DNA from: Absidia repens
Taxonomy: Eukaryota; Mucoromycota; Mucoromycetes; Mucorales; Cunninghamellaceae
NCBI GenBank assembly: GCA_002105175.1
Contig: MCGE01000011.1
Span: 1,106,001-1,170,000, forward strand
Length of the DNA stretch: 64,000 bases
Direction of reading: 5' to 3'
A model generated the notes under the pieces. The model did not search any database, was not told the origin of the DNA, and worked only from the letters and a program-made list of their open reading frames with translations. A program made the position numbers and the translations under genes. Below are positions 40,794 through 54,057 of this stretch, in pieces; the stretch's first letter is position 1; every line of letters begins with the position of its first letter.

Positions 40794-41940
40794 GTCGCCG
40801 ATTACCTAGGGGTTCACGTTCTTTCAGTTGTTTGTTTGTTCATCACAATGCGCCAATGGTAAACTTTTCTCCAAAAGAATCATGTCAAGGGGGAGGGGAG
40901 GCTGAGAGTGAGAGTGAGAGCGAGAGGAGGAAGCCGCCAAATGAATAAAGAACACCAATCAAATAAAGAATAATGGAGGAGAATAGGGTTATCATAAGCA
41001 GCATTTAGCTTGCTGACGAACGTGGCTGATTTGATGATAGTTGTATGCTGTATCTTGTTTCAGGATTGCAACTGTACATAAATCCCCGTAAAATATAACA
41101 TTGCAGCTATAGATAGATAGTGTGGTCGATCCATATTGTTGTTACAGTCAGTCAGTCAGTTGGTGTAAAGTATTTACGTTGTTTCACTGAGAGTATTTCT
41201 AATTTGACGAATTGATCTTCTTTGTTGCTTTTTAATACGAACACAGTTTCCAAATTTGTCGTCAAAGAAAAAGGTATCAGCACCATCATAAGCACCAATT
41301 GGAGTTGTTGAATCCCATCCAAACATCAAAAGGAGTACCCAAAGTAGTAATAGAGGAACCAGACACATAGTGGAAATGCAGTGTTGTTGTAGGGCATGCA
41401 CACATTGAGGATAAGTTTATTTTTGAGTCCCAAATCCATTAGTACCAAGTTGTTGTTGTTGATCACTAGGACACCTGCATTACTATGATACCACTAGAAA
41501 CAAATAAAATGTATAAAAAATGTTTGAGACCCGCCGCTAAAATAAGATCCAGATATTGATTAAATTACCAACAGACCATTGGCGTGTATTTGAGACAACT
41601 TGAGAGATACTTCTGATTTTTTACCAGAATACTTCCGTTTCAACCAGCATCTTAAATGACCATGTTGGGTAAGCGTATTGATGGCATTGCTGTGTTCATA
41701 GATATCGCTGAATGTACACCGAAAAAGGGGCTATCCATCGTAATCAATGTCAAAAAATGCAACCATATCTAGGTATCCAACTTTCATTCATGAACAGACA
41801 GTCAGGTCCAGAGTGCTCTTCCATCGCCCTGAATGAACCAGTTCAACAAAGGAGGATGAGTATTATATCATATTATTGATTTAGAGTGAGTGTAACTTAC
41901 TTTGTTACTGTTGCACGATGAAGGTCGACTTGTTGTTTCG
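40440..41940 (-). pseudogene. Fragmented, possibly bulb-lectin-like coding remnant
   Basis: Minus-strand fragments with protein-like character are broken by stops or short introns. One reads EHSNAINTLTQHGHLRCWLK (about 41640-41700) and continues into LKLSQIHANGLL. A GT-AG pair (about 41570 to 41500) would join it to WYHSNAGVLVINNNNLVLMD (about 41440-41500); W-x-S-N followed by NNLVLxD resembles the bulb-type (mannose-binding) lectin repeat. Upstream, DMVAFFDIDYDG runs into a TAG at about 41727 in the same frame. Downstream frames (GAYDGADTFFFDDKFGNCVR at about 41240-41310; QYWQRTIGIWADTAKQINKS near 40520-40575) cannot be linked with confidence. It may be a decayed gene or one with many tiny exons. 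The lectin link is a pattern guess. Confidence 0.3.
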
Positions 41941-42418
41941 TGTCCAGAATAAAAAGGGAATGAGTATCAAAAAAACATACAATGATAGAGTCAATTCAAA
42001 AAAAAAGATAGCAGGAAAGAAGACAAGCACCCAGTAAAGCAATTGTTTATGTGCGACAAAAAAAAAATAGCTAAATTCCGTCTCCGCCCATATGCCAATG
42101 CCTGATCATCAAAATTTTCATTGATAAAATATATAGAATAATAAAATATGTGATAAGCTAAACTATAGCATAACTAACGTGTGGAATAGAGATTGATAAA
42201 TGTGAGAGGAGAGGGGGGGGGAGATCATTGAATTAAAATTGCTTGAACTGGATTGTATTGAGTTGCAAGGTTGACAAAAGCTAATGAGCCAAAAGACAAG
42301 CTATGAGAGAGAGATTTTTTATTGCAATTGTTTTACATATATGAAGACAATATTGGACAAGCTCCATAAATATTTTCTTTTTTTTTTCAAACTAGATAAG
42401 GACATGTTTCATACAAAA

Positions 42419-43315
42419 CTAGTTCGCTTCACCGCTAACCCCGCTATCACTACCTGTATCATTTTGTTCGTGTTGAATTTCATCATCAGCGTTGTCTTGG
42501 CTTTGGTCATTTTGGTTATCATCGATTGACACATCACCTTGATCTATGTCGATATTCACGTCGCCTTGGTCTATGTCAATATCCACACCAATTTGATCAC
42601 CATCAGCAATCACGTCACCTTGATTATTACCATTTTGATTATTTTCGTTCGGCTCCATACCATCTACACCATCGGTAGCCACTGTGAATGTTCGAGTTCT
42701 GCGCATAGACATTTTACAGCGGTTATAAGGTGCTAGAAAATAAAAGAGTACCTTCAGTATTGCCTTAATATTTATTATTTCAAACGACACCCTTCACATA
42801 CCTTGACCATTTCCTTTTTCAGAACACATATAAATTGCACTACATAATAAAATAAGCAAAATGTGGTCAGTAAGAAATATAGATCTTTTGTCTTATAATG
42901 ATATCTACTTACGGCCCAGATATACGAAGCCTGTATTCCCCCTCACCAAGATCCGACGGGATGGTCCATGAAGTCGACGCCCCTCTTCTTCCAGTTGGGG
43001 TATCAACCCAATTAGCTTCAGGCAGAAAAGTAATTACGGTATGGTTGGGATAAAGAATGGAGACCGACGATGATCCCAATTTAGCCATGCCTTCAAATCG
43101 CACTACAAAAAAAAAAAAAAAAAAAAAAAAAAAGTCGTCATCAGTCATCATTTGTTTATCAGTATTTGATTGATGTTCATACCAGTGTAGTCAATATTCA
43201 TGATAGATCCCGGCTTAAATCTACCACCTTTGATAGGTTCATGTACCATAATACGATCACCTTGAACAAATGGCACTAGAGCGATGAATAGGAAGTATAA
43301 TAAAGCCACCATCAT
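42419..43315 (-). CDS. Secreted Kre9/Knh1-like domain protein with acidic repeat tail
   Basis: Four exons joined in frame. The start at 43315 (an ATG at 43312 is also possible) gives a signal peptide, MMVALLYFLFIALVPFVQG. The Ig-like domain of Kre9/Knh1-type fungal surface proteins follows: HEPIKGGRFKPGSIMNIDYT, VRFEGMAKLGSSSVSILYPN, TSWTIPSDLGEGEYRLRISG, then AIYMCSEKGNGQ and RCKMSMRRTRTFTV. The C-terminal tail is acidic and Asn/Asp/Gln-rich, with three near-repeats of DIDQGDV-type sequence (DGDQIGVDI, DIDQGDVNI, DIDQGDVSI), ending SGVSGEAN without a GPI-type hydrophobic end. Kre9/Knh1 proteins affect beta-1,6-glucan and wall assembly in yeast; here only the domain family is supported. An intron carries a 27-nt T run directly before its AG. 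Confidence 0.75.
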
Positions 43316-43978
43316 CAAAAGGATATTTTTTTTTTTTATTTGAAAAGGAGAGGAAGAAAAAAAAAAAAAAAAGAGGCAGAACAGATAATATAAAGTGGGG
43401 AAGATAAAATAAGAAGACAAAAAAGCAACAAAAAAAGAAAAAAGGGACCTTGCTTTATTCACTTTTTACCCCACGGTGCATGAGGGCGGGGATTCAATTC
43501 GTCAGCAATGATTGGATCCATTAGCAACATTTTTCATAAAAAACAGGTCCGAAGAAAACAATATGGAATGGTTTATTTTTATATATAGATCAAGACATGG
43601 TGTGAAAAATAAAAGAGAGAGAGAGAGAGAGAGACAAAATAGATTCATGGAGGCATAAGAAAACAATTGGTATGTAATGATTTATTAGATAAATATTTTG
43701 TGTTGCTACAGGGACGATAAAAAAACACAATAATGTAGAGGAAGGGGGAAATGTAATAAAATGAAAACAGATAAAGGAGCAATGTAAGGGGTGAGATGGG
43801 ATGGGATAAAAATGATAAAATGATAGTAAAAGATTAACAATAATATAACAATGACAAGTGTAAGATAATGTACAATGTAAAATGAGAAGGTGTGTGAGAT
43901 GATGGGGGGGGAGGGAGGGAGGGGACGGGAAAAAGGGGGAAGGAGAGGAGGGGAGGGGTAAAAGCACAATAAAAACTA
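43316..43978. other. Intergenic spacer upstream of the Kre9-like gene
   Basis: Promoter of the Kre9-like gene (A/T tracts) and 3' flank of the Zn2Cys6 gene. It includes a GA microsatellite (about 43617-43634) and a long G/A-rich, low-complexity run (43896-43960). No gene. Confidence 0.55.
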
Positions 43979-45960
43979 TCATTCGCTTGCCATAAACGAG
44001 TCTTCATTTCCAAATTCGAAAAACGTAAGATTGCCATCATCAGCACGAAGCATATCGTCACACATATCCATCTTTTCTTGAATCAAATGTCTAAACGGTT
44101 TAATCCCTGGAGGTAGATCATCACCAGCAATAATAAACCGACGAAGCATGAATTTGGCACTATACACCACCCGTTTGTCGAAGTAGCAGTATGCACCTTG
44201 CCATCGTCGTCGTTGCAAGAATTGGCAAATACGCACAGTATTCAAAGTCGCATGGAAAATCGTTTCCAAGATGGGGTAGTCATAGCGAGAGGAACCAGAG
44301 TAGAAGGCTTGTCGAATGAGACAGACAAATTCATCGTTGGTGCCTTCAAATTGCATTTCGTCCTTGATTTCGTTCAATTTCTTGATTCGCCGTCGCCATT
44401 TATCCAGGTTTGTCACACCCCACTGTTGAGCTATCTCCTGGCTGATGTCGTTGCCGCCAAGCCAGAATTCCGAAAAACGTTTAATGATCTTCAAATCGTC
44501 CTTATTCGGCGGGTTTTTCGGTAGCGATCCCAGTCCTTGCACTATCAGTTCTTCATAAAGCGCCAATGTCATCAATGCGGGTACAATGTCGTCGTTGCAT
44601 TTTTGTTCAAGTGTTGCCAAATAATCTTCATCGGTGATGGATGTTGTTTTCCATAAGGGTAATTCAGGGATTTTGAGGTCGGGTTCTAGGGACGCATACC
44701 ATTCTTCAATACAGTGTTTCAAGTGATAGGAGACTTGGCGGACCACCTCAACAAAGTTTTCGCTTGTTCTGTCATAGTATCGATAACCTTCCTGTATCAA
44801 TTCCTGTAGTTCGCGGTGGTGAGCATGGTATCGTAAAAACCGGGGTTCGTCCTGAAGGAGGCGTGTTGCTGACAAGGCTGGAGGAATGGTTCCACTTGTA
44901 TTGCTGAATGATGCCATTCTTTTCCCTAATTTGTCGATGATTGGGTGTAAGTCCAAGTTCTGTCGATAAGGTCGAGCAAGCGGTACTTTCTCGTATGCAC
45001 AGGTTTGCTTCAGGTAGGTAATGATGCGATAAAAGTGTACTGTGTCGTCCTTGCTGTTGCTGTTGTCCAAATATTGCTGTCCACTCGTTTCATCAAAATC
45101 CGTTGCCAATACAAGGTAGGCCATGCGTTGAGCCATATCAGCGTAGCGAATGCTTTTATCTTCCTGTGAGAGATTCCAGTGATACACCGCCATAAACACA
45201 TATGTTGTCACTAGTTCCAAACTCGTATCATCAAATCGATCTGCCAGTGATAGTCGTGCCTGTTCATAGTAGAATTGGCCATAATATGGCAGAAGCGAGC
45301 CAGGTAGTACTTTGGACACATGATCGCAGTTCATAGTACAAATCACAGCACAAAAGGCGTAGAGAGCTGAGGAGACAGGCGGTACCGGTTGATCGTCCAT
45401 CAATGGTTGAATAAATAGCCGATAAAATGTTGGAATACCGATCGCCCAATGATAAAAATGAGGACATTCGACATAAGCAAAAACCAGGGCTAATGTGGTT
45501 CCCAAAGGCGGCGATAAGACAGGGTTCGTTGCTGTCAGTGCCAAGTCATTGTTGACACAATCATCATTTTTCCATGTTCCAGATATATTTTCGAGGATCA
45601 GCAACGCATTCTTGTACCGAGTCTTGTTGCTTTTATACAATAGACGCACACCCATCGTTTGCATCAAGATACACCGATCAGGATCCCGTGGCACACCAAA
45701 AGGTATGATGTCGTTGAGCTGAATAACCTGAGTCAAGTTCTGAGCATGATAAAGAAGATCACCATGAGTTTTCACCTGAGTCTTGAAACATAGAGAGCCT
45801 TTTGTCACTTCCAAAGTCCAGCTTGGGGTACTAGATGAGCGGTTCGTTGTAGTTAGTTGATACGAGTCCCGGCTATTGGTGATTGGTGGCGTAGGACTGT
45901 CATGAGAATCAACACTGGAGTTATCGTCTGAAGTCAACGATGGCGTATCGCTTGTAGGAT

Positions 45961-45991
<31 letters not shown>

Positions 45992-46397
45992 CTGCCGCTG
46001 TTGCTGTTTCATGGTTTGTACCGCAGTATCCATTTCATCCAGTTGATCTTCGAGAAAAGCGACTTGTTCGTTCAGTGCTGCTTCTTTGGCAAGTTGAATA
46101 AATTCTGCATCGTCTGGTGTGGAGTTTTTGAGATAAACACAAGCAAGTTGCAGTCTGCCACAGCTGGATAAAAACAAGTAGAAAAAGGGATTAGAAAAAG
46201 AATTAATCATAAAGTAACATGGCTTGTAAGGATGGTCTGAATTTTACCGTTCACAAGGATGATTCCCATTACATCGCCGTTTTTGATTTCGGCATTCTAT
46301 AAATAAAATGGATATGATTACTACTTCAAATATTCATATAGAGTTGTAATAGTACATAGTACATACCTTCACAGGGGACCTTTTTCAAGACGTTCAT
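43979..46397 (-). CDS. Zn2Cys6 fungal transcription factor
   Basis: Three exons. The start at 46397 gives MNVLKKVPCE, a second small exon supplies ECRNQKRRCNGNHPCER, and the third opens CGRLQLACVYLKN. Together the cysteines follow the Cx2Cx6Cx5Cx2Cx6C pattern of the Gal4-type binuclear zinc cluster, and both junctions are in phase. After the cluster come a helical segment likely to dimerise (EAALNEQVAFLEDQLDEMDT), a Gln run (about 45963-45998) and a long regulatory domain of about 600 residues (PPLGTTLALVFAYVECPHFY; YAFCAVICTMNCDHVSKVLP; HWNLSQEDKSIRYADMAQRM), ending FEFGNEDSFMASE. It probably acts in the nucleus as a sequence-specific regulator. Target genes cannot be inferred and neighbours give no metabolic cluster. 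Confidence 0.88.
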
Positions 46398-46969
46398 GGA
46401 AAATTAGGAGAGAAAGAAGTGATGAGCGGTGTTCAAAAAAAGAATTTGCTCAGCAATTTATTATCAGCACCCTAAGACAATGATTGACTTATTGGTTTTG
46501 ACAGATACAACTTCTCATCAGAAAATCGCACTTGGTATCAATTTTGGATCCATACACTTGCCTTGTCAATACTAATATGTAACCATTTGAATTTATCAAG
46601 AGTAACCTCGGCAATAAGGCAATCAAATGTGTCCTGGTTCGCCCTCCAAAAAAAAGTCAAAATCCAACGAATATCAAATGTAATATAATGGTCAATTCTT
46701 TACCGTTAGGGTTGTTAGGATTGTATCAAAATGATGGAAGGATGGCATTCTGACTTTATTTTAAATCAGATAAAAGCAAATTGATTATAAAATCCCTCCC
46801 ATCCCGATTTTAGATTAAAATTCCCACAGTCTTGCTTCAAAAACCGCATTATCAGATTAGGCTTTTTTCCCCTCCGCCCTATTATTATTTTTTATGTGTA
46901 TTTTTTTCTTTTTTTACTTTTCTCTATATTCCTTTCTCTCTCTCCACTCTTCTATATTTATATTGAAAG
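46398..46969. other. Divergent spacer, Zn2Cys6 / F-box genes
   Basis: 572-bp divergent promoter region; a T/C-rich tract (about 46860-46950) precedes the F-box ATG. No frame supported. Confidence 0.5.
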
Positions 46970-48247
46970 ATGCCTTATTCATTACCCCTAGAAATATTAT
47001 GTCATATCTTTTCCTTTTTACAATATCAAGATTTATATCTAATAAGAGGGGTGTCGCGGCAATGGTGCTCTTTGGCAGAGGAACATATTTACTTGGACGT
47101 GAAAGTACAGCAGCAACCGGTCACTATTACCATTGGTCAGGTCCCTTTTACTTCCACTATGGAACTGTATGCTGACAGTTATGACGCTATTGAAAAGGTG
47201 GTGGAATTCAAACCGAAAGATGGCCATGCTTTTGTATCGTCACTCCGCAACAACAATGCAACCACTCCTCCATGCTCCGCTTGGCAACTATACCACCATC
47301 GTCAAATGCAAATCAAGTTTGGTCAGCAGCAGTCTCAACCTCAATGTAACTCTACCACTGCCTCTTGGTTACAGTCTCTCACCCCGCAGGAACAACAGCA
47401 AGTTTTATTCCATCTACAATATAATCCCGCGATGGAGTGCCTATATGCGTTGCCCGCTTACAGCTGGTTGGCTTCATCCATGACTGAGCAAGTAGATCAA
47501 CACTATGTCGGCGACAAATCCCTCATTCTATCCTTTTCATATGTACCACCACCACCACCACCACAATCACCATCAACAACAGCGACAACAACAAAAGCAA
47601 CTTATACCAGTGATACCCACTCGACGTCATTATTGTCTTTACCGCTGTCCTCCCCACCTTTAGGTGCACCACAAATCAAAATTCATTGGCTACGTGTGAC
47701 TTTGGACTGGATCATTTCGTTCACGCAACCAAGAATACGATGCACTCAAATTTATGGTGACCGTTATTCTCGACTTTATCGTAGTCTCGCTCACAAGTAT
47801 GGATGTTACAGGTATGATGAATTATCTGAACCAGTCTTAGCATATATTATCGAGCAAGGCAAGGACCACCAGCCTTCCGCTATGGTATCCGCATCAAAAC
47901 AAAGACAAGCAACCAGAATGGCTTCAGTGACGGACTCAATATTGACAACAACAACGCAAGACGATAGTTATAATAAGGATGACGATACACTTCCACAGCA
48001 GCTTTTATCTTATATCCAAGAACACACGCATGAATATCACACACGATTATCAAAATTACAACATATACTGGAAGGTGCTTGTGTAGACCCAAGGATGATA
48101 TGGAAATACCCTTTTGCGAAATCATTTGTTGTTGGAAATGGATCGTTACTTAGTGAAGAAGACGTGGTCAGGCGTATTCAAGACTCGGAAGAAGAATGGC
48201 GGTCTCTTACACGTGTACTGAAGCGGCGCTTTTGTTGTAGTTTTTAG
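46970..48247 (+). CDS. F-box protein
   Basis: Intronless 425-residue frame. The N terminus, MPYSLPLEILCHIFSFLQYQ followed by DLYLIRGVSRQWCSLAEEHI, is a typical F-box (LPxEIL-x-I-FSFL, then L--V-R-W). This implies an adaptor that binds Skp1 in an SCF ubiquitin ligase. The rest shows no WD40, leucine-rich or kelch repeats that I can recognise. It includes a Pro run with Thr/Ser-rich stretch (47546-47660) and ends VLKRRFCCSF. The C-terminal Cys-Cys-Ser-Phe loosely resembles a lipid-modified tail but is not a CaaX box. Substrate unknown. It is one of few genes here without introns. Confidence 0.8.
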   Translation: MPYSLPLEILCHIFSFLQYQDLYLIRGVSRQWCSLAEEHIYLDVKVQQQPVTITIGQVPFTSTMELYADSYDAIEKVVEFKPKDGHAFVSSLRNNNATTPPCSAWQLYHHRQMQIKFGQQQSQPQCNSTTASWLQSLTPQEQQQVLFHLQYNPAMECLYALPAYSWLASSMTEQVDQHYVGDKSLILSFSYVPPPPPPQSPSTTATTTKATYTSDTHSTSLLSLPLSSPPLGAPQIKIHWLRVTLDWIISFTQPRIRCTQIYGDRYSRLYRSLAHKYGCYRYDELSEPVLAYIIEQGKDHQPSAMVSASKQRQATRMASVTDSILTTTTQDDSYNKDDDTLPQQLLSYIQEHTHEYHTRLSKLQHILEGACVDPRMIWKYPFAKSFVVGNGSLLSEEDVVRRIQDSEEEWRSLTRVLKRRFCCSF

Positions 48248-48771
48248 TTGTTAGTCTTATTTTTATATATTTATATATATATTTATATATCTGATTAAAT
48301 GCTTTCTTTTTTTAGCTTTTATTATTTTTTCCTTTTTTCAATTGACATCCCCACTCCACTTCATTATTATACTTATGTTATGAAATAAAATTATATATAT
48401 ATACATATATCCAATCTATTTTTGTATGATAATCTCACTTCCACACATGTCTTGCGTTGTTTCCTATATTAGTGCTCACACTACTGTACAGAAAATGATA
48501 GGGTTACACAATGGTAAAAATAGGTCGATCCCTTTTTTTTGCGTGCAAACTGAATCCCCGATGTCGATCATTCATTGGCCCATTTTTATATATATATATT
48601 TTTTTTAGACCTCTTTTTTTTAATTCTTTTTGCTTGTTTTTCGCTTTCTTTCCACACTCTTCATCAATTACACTGTCATCTGGGTCTATCACTTGATACA
48701 TATTATTTTCTCTGCCCTCCCCTCTCCCCCATCTTGATATACAAACCGTACACTTTACTCACACTCTAGCA
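48248..48771. other. Intergenic spacer, F-box / GDP-fucose transporter
   Basis: AT-rich 3' flank with (AT)n-like stretches and AATAAA (about 48384), then a T/C-rich promoter (48590-48760). No gene. Confidence 0.5.
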
Positions 48772-50332
48772 ATGGCGAATTACAAAGGGGACGAAGATAT
48801 CCACTTACCAAGACAAGATGGTCAGGATGAAAGCCAAGAACCATTCTTACCTCCACCAGCTACTACTCAAGCCGAAAAGCAAAATGGTGTTTCTGTTATT
48901 GTCGCTGTCATTGGGTTTTACTTCGCCATCTCGTTGTCTGTGGTGTTTCTCAACAAGATCATTATGAGTGGTTCTGACTTTCCTTATGCTTTATTTGTCA
49001 CTTGGTACCAGCTTGTAGTCGCATTGGTTTTATTGCTAATCTGGGCCCACCTTGGAAAATCGTAAGTCGAGGAATATCATGGACAGGGTATAAAGTGAGC
49101 AAGAGAGATAGTGTGTGTGTGTGTGTGTGTGTGTGTGATACATAGAGGAACAGGACTAACATGTACCTATATTACAATAGGTATGCAATGTTTAGTATCA
49201 TCCCACCTTTTGAATTCAATCCAGCGATTGCCAAACGTGTAGCTCCTTTGACCTTCGTGTATGTGATGATGTTGGCCTTGAATAATTTATGTCTGAAGTA
49301 CGTGGAAGTCACTTTTTATCAGGTAAGAAGGGTATAATTGGTTCCGGATAGGAGAAAATGTTAAACATACGATATTTTTTTATTTTGTCCCAATCAAGGT
49401 TGCACGGTCTCTCTCCATCAACTTTACTATTCTATTCACCTATTTGATTCTTGGGAAAACCACTTCTGCGCCTGCTTTGATTGCTTGTGGTATTGTATTT
49501 CTTGGATTTGCTATCGGTTCTTATGGTGAAATCAACTTCTCTTGGGCTGGTGTGATTTATGGTGTAGGTTCATCTGCTTTTGTTGCTTTGTATGGTATTT
49601 ACGTTCAAAAGACATTGCCTGCAGTCGAAAACAATCAATGGTAACTAAGAGAACTACTGTGGAGGGTGGTCTAGTATACTTTGTTTATGAGGCAGCTGAA
49701 ATGGATACACTAACGAAAATTATTTTTATTACTCGACAATTTAGGAAATTGCTGCATTATAACACTACTTTGGCCATTTTATTCCTTTTCCCACTTGTTG
49801 TAGTTTCAGGGGAACTATCTGATATGTTTGCCAATAGCATGGATGTCATGTACAAACTGAACTTCTGGATACTGATGGTAAGTCTATCATAGGTGAAAAG
49901 AGATCAGATGTTCCTCAACTTGCCTTTTTTTTTTTTGGATAGACAATCACTGGTGTCACTGGCTTTGGTATCAACATTGCCATGTTCTTGCAGGTCAAGT
50001 ACACTTCTGCCTTGACTAATACAATTTGCGGTACCGCAAAGGTACGTGACATGAGAATAATATAAGGAAGCATCATTTACCTCCCAATTCATCCCTTTTA
50101 TTTTTTCTTCCTTCTTAGGCTTGTGTGCAAACAATCCTTGCTGCTATGATCTTCCAAAATCCCATTTCTAGTTTGGTAAGTCCAGGAATAGCAAATCCTC
50201 TGGTGGAATTCTCAGCTAATCATTGGTCTCTTTTTAATATATATTTTATAGAATGCTTTGGGTATCCTGTTGGCGTTGTTCGGTTCTGGCTATTATGGAT
50301 GGGTCCGATACCAAGAACGAATTGCCAAATAG
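48772..50332 (+). CDS. SLC35C1: Golgi GDP-fucose transporter (SLC35C1-like)
   Basis: Member of the drug/metabolite transporter fold used by Golgi nucleotide-sugar antiporters, exchanging GDP-sugar for GMP. About seven exons join in frame. The N terminus is hydrophilic (MANYKGDEDIHLPRQDGQDE), followed by ten predicted membrane segments. Family blocks visible: FYFAISLSVVFLNKIIMSGS, FPYALFVTWYQLVVALVLLL, APLTFVYVMMLALNNLCLKY, VTFYQVARSLSINFTILFTY, GVIYGVGSSAFVALYGIYVQ, GFGINIAMFLQVKYTSALTN and TICGTAKACVQTILAAMIFQ, ending GSGYYGWVRYQERIAK. The NNLCLKYVEVTFYQVARSL block is characteristic of GDP-fucose transporters rather than GDP-mannose ones (Vrg4). Fucose in mucoralean walls would give this a role, but substrate specificity is inferred. 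Confidence 0.85.
49111..49137 (+). repeat. (GT)n microsatellite in an intron
   Basis: About 13 GT units in the first intron of the GDP-fucose transporter gene. Confidence 0.93.
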
Positions 50333-50677
50333 TTAGATTTGTAGTTTTTTTTGTTGTTGTTTTTTTTTTTTTTTTTTTCCTGTAGATAGTATTAGTATAT
50401 TGATATATAAGTTGACCAATAAAAGCGTGTTTTATTTTTTTTATTTGAAACGGCGCCCTTTTTTTCCACGCTCCACCATCAGCCACTTTACGGTCACAAG
50501 GGAAGATTTTTTTTTTTTTTTGGTCTTGGTATAAAATCTGGGTTTTGACAAGTGGAAAAAAAAACTTTCCTTTCTTTTGTATTGTTGAAAGGCACCCTTA
50601 TATTCATTTGTACATTACCTTTCATACTTTTTCTTTCACATACTTCCCTTATTAAAAAAAACACTCTTCTATTTATA
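50333..50677. other. Spacer, transporter / CTP synthase
   Basis: Short intergenic region with T runs (50347-50379 and 50507-50521) and an AATAAA signal (about 50418); the CTP synthase promoter has T/C-rich sequence. No gene. Confidence 0.55.
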
Positions 50678-52598
<1,921 letters not shown>

Positions 52599-52772
52599 AT
52601 AAATGACTTCTCTTTTTTTGCTCCTCATCTTTTTATCCCTTAGAATAGAATCTTCTTTTTTTATATTGTATATATATACTCATAGATCAATTTTTTGTTA
52701 TTACAAACACTCCTCTACACACACACTCACACTTTGCATATTCAAGATTTTTTATCTATTCCTTATTTCCTT

Positions 52773-52840
52773 TTTATTATTATATTATATATTGCTATTA
52801 GAATTATTTATTATTATATTATATATTGCTATTAGAATTA
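52773..52840 (+). repeat. 34-bp tandem duplication downstream of URA7
   Basis: Two adjacent copies of an AT-rich unit beginning TTTATTATTATATTATATAT and ending GCTATTAGAATTA, followed by AATAAAAT. Likely a replication-slippage duplication in the 3' flank. Confidence 0.85.
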
Positions 52841-53159
52841 TAATAAAATAAAAAGTCAAACTTCAATCACATTTCTTTTTATATTTGTACATGATGGGTT
52901 CAACTGGAACGTAAAAAAGTAGAGTCTCTTATGAAGGGAGGGTGTGTGTGTTATATTTGCCAATAAACGCTCTGGAGCTTTGGGAAAAAGTTTCGACTGG
53001 GTATCTGAGGGGGGGGGGGCTGGTGTGGAGTGTGTGTTTTGATGGGATGGGACCAGGCGCCTCCGGCATTTCGCACCTGATGGACAGCCCCATGACGATG
53101 GAACATTGCTCACAGAGCTCTATAACGGCAAGAAAAAAAATTCAGGTAGTCTCTATATT

Positions 53160-53530
53160 CATACTCCGCACACGTGGTTATACATTTATTTATTTTTTAG
53201 CCTGTCCCGGTTTTCCCGCTTTCTTTCTTTCTTTCTTTCTTTTCTTTTCTTCATTTTTATACAAGAAATAATTTTTTTTTTCTTCATTGAAACTTCAAAT
53301 AAGTAAAGGTGATCTAGGATTAGTATTAGAACTTGAACCAGGGGCATTCTCAAAAATGCAATACAAACTTCATGGGGAAATCCTTTCATTTTGGATTCAT
53401 GATTTTGACCATCATTATATTAGTCTTCATATTAGAATTGTGTTATGGAACCCTCTACTAGTTTAGCTTAGTACTAGTTCTCATAATTTATATATACTAC
53501 TGAAATAAATATGTCTTGATGCTTACCATA
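53160..53530 (+). repeat. Dispersed repeat, copy D (diverged)
   Basis: It starts CTCCGCACACGTGG (about 53165), then TTTATTTATTTTTTAG and a T/C tract with TTTC repeats (53215-53290). The body is diverged but aligned (GATCTAGGATTAGTATTAGA; CATGGGGAAATCCTTTCATT; TTTTGGATTCATGATTTTG). It ends ACTACTGAAATAAATATGTC (about 53501-53520). The end resembles copy A, and the CACGTG box matches copies B and C. Confidence 0.75.
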
Positions 53531-53666
53531 TATTTCTTGTATTCGTCTGTATGTGTGTATATGTGTATGTCAGAGTGTGCAAAAAAAGGGTACATCCGTA
53601 GCTTTGCGCATAACTCTCAGTATGCTGTCTAACAAATATCGATAAAGCGGCAGGTGTATACGTGGT

Positions 53667-53724
<58 letters not shown>

Positions 53725-54057
53725 TGTGGTTTGGAGCTTGAGCAAATTTTTTTATTTCTATACATAGAAGTGATATTTTTTGCGGTAATAGTAATACGGA
53801 AAGGCCGTTGATATCGTTCAGATTATGGTAGTACAGAAAAAGGATTGCTATATATAAAGAACTAAAGGAAAAAACATCTGTAACATATTAAAATTTGATT
53901 GGCAGGGACACAAACATTTGCCAAGTCTAACGTATCATTTAAAAAAATTGAGTCATATAAAATAGTGAGTGAGGTATCAAGTTTTATTTTAAAACAGTAA
54001 CTACAAATGTGTAAAGGGGATGATGGAAAAAACTAAACTAAATTAAACTAAATTAAA

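Larger units (their letters stand above)
38755..42418. other. Long interval with only fragmentary coding signal
   Basis: No intact gene could be assembled. It holds long A runs (39217-39262, 40407-40426), a T run (about 40762-40792), a CA/CG-rich microsatellite (about 40091-40121), a small Cys-rich open frame near 39500-39630 and lectin-like fragments at 40440-41900, all on the minus strand. The rest is AT-rich with nothing recognisable. Confidence 0.5.
52599..54057. other. Gene-free interval of about 1.5 kb
   Basis: Contains a 34-bp tandem duplication (about 52773-52840), a G10 run (about 53009-53018), a dispersed-repeat copy (about 53160-53530) and a poly(A) run of about 56 nt (53667-53722). 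The end (54030-54060) has ACTAAATTAA-type short repeats. No gene. Confidence 0.6.

Noticed and set aside
40900..41940. ITFG1-like (FG-GAP/TIP) pseudogene, from the DMVAFFDIDYDG segment
   Set aside because: Only about 12 residues resemble it. Neighbouring frames fit a lectin-like pattern better, and neither is strong enough to name.
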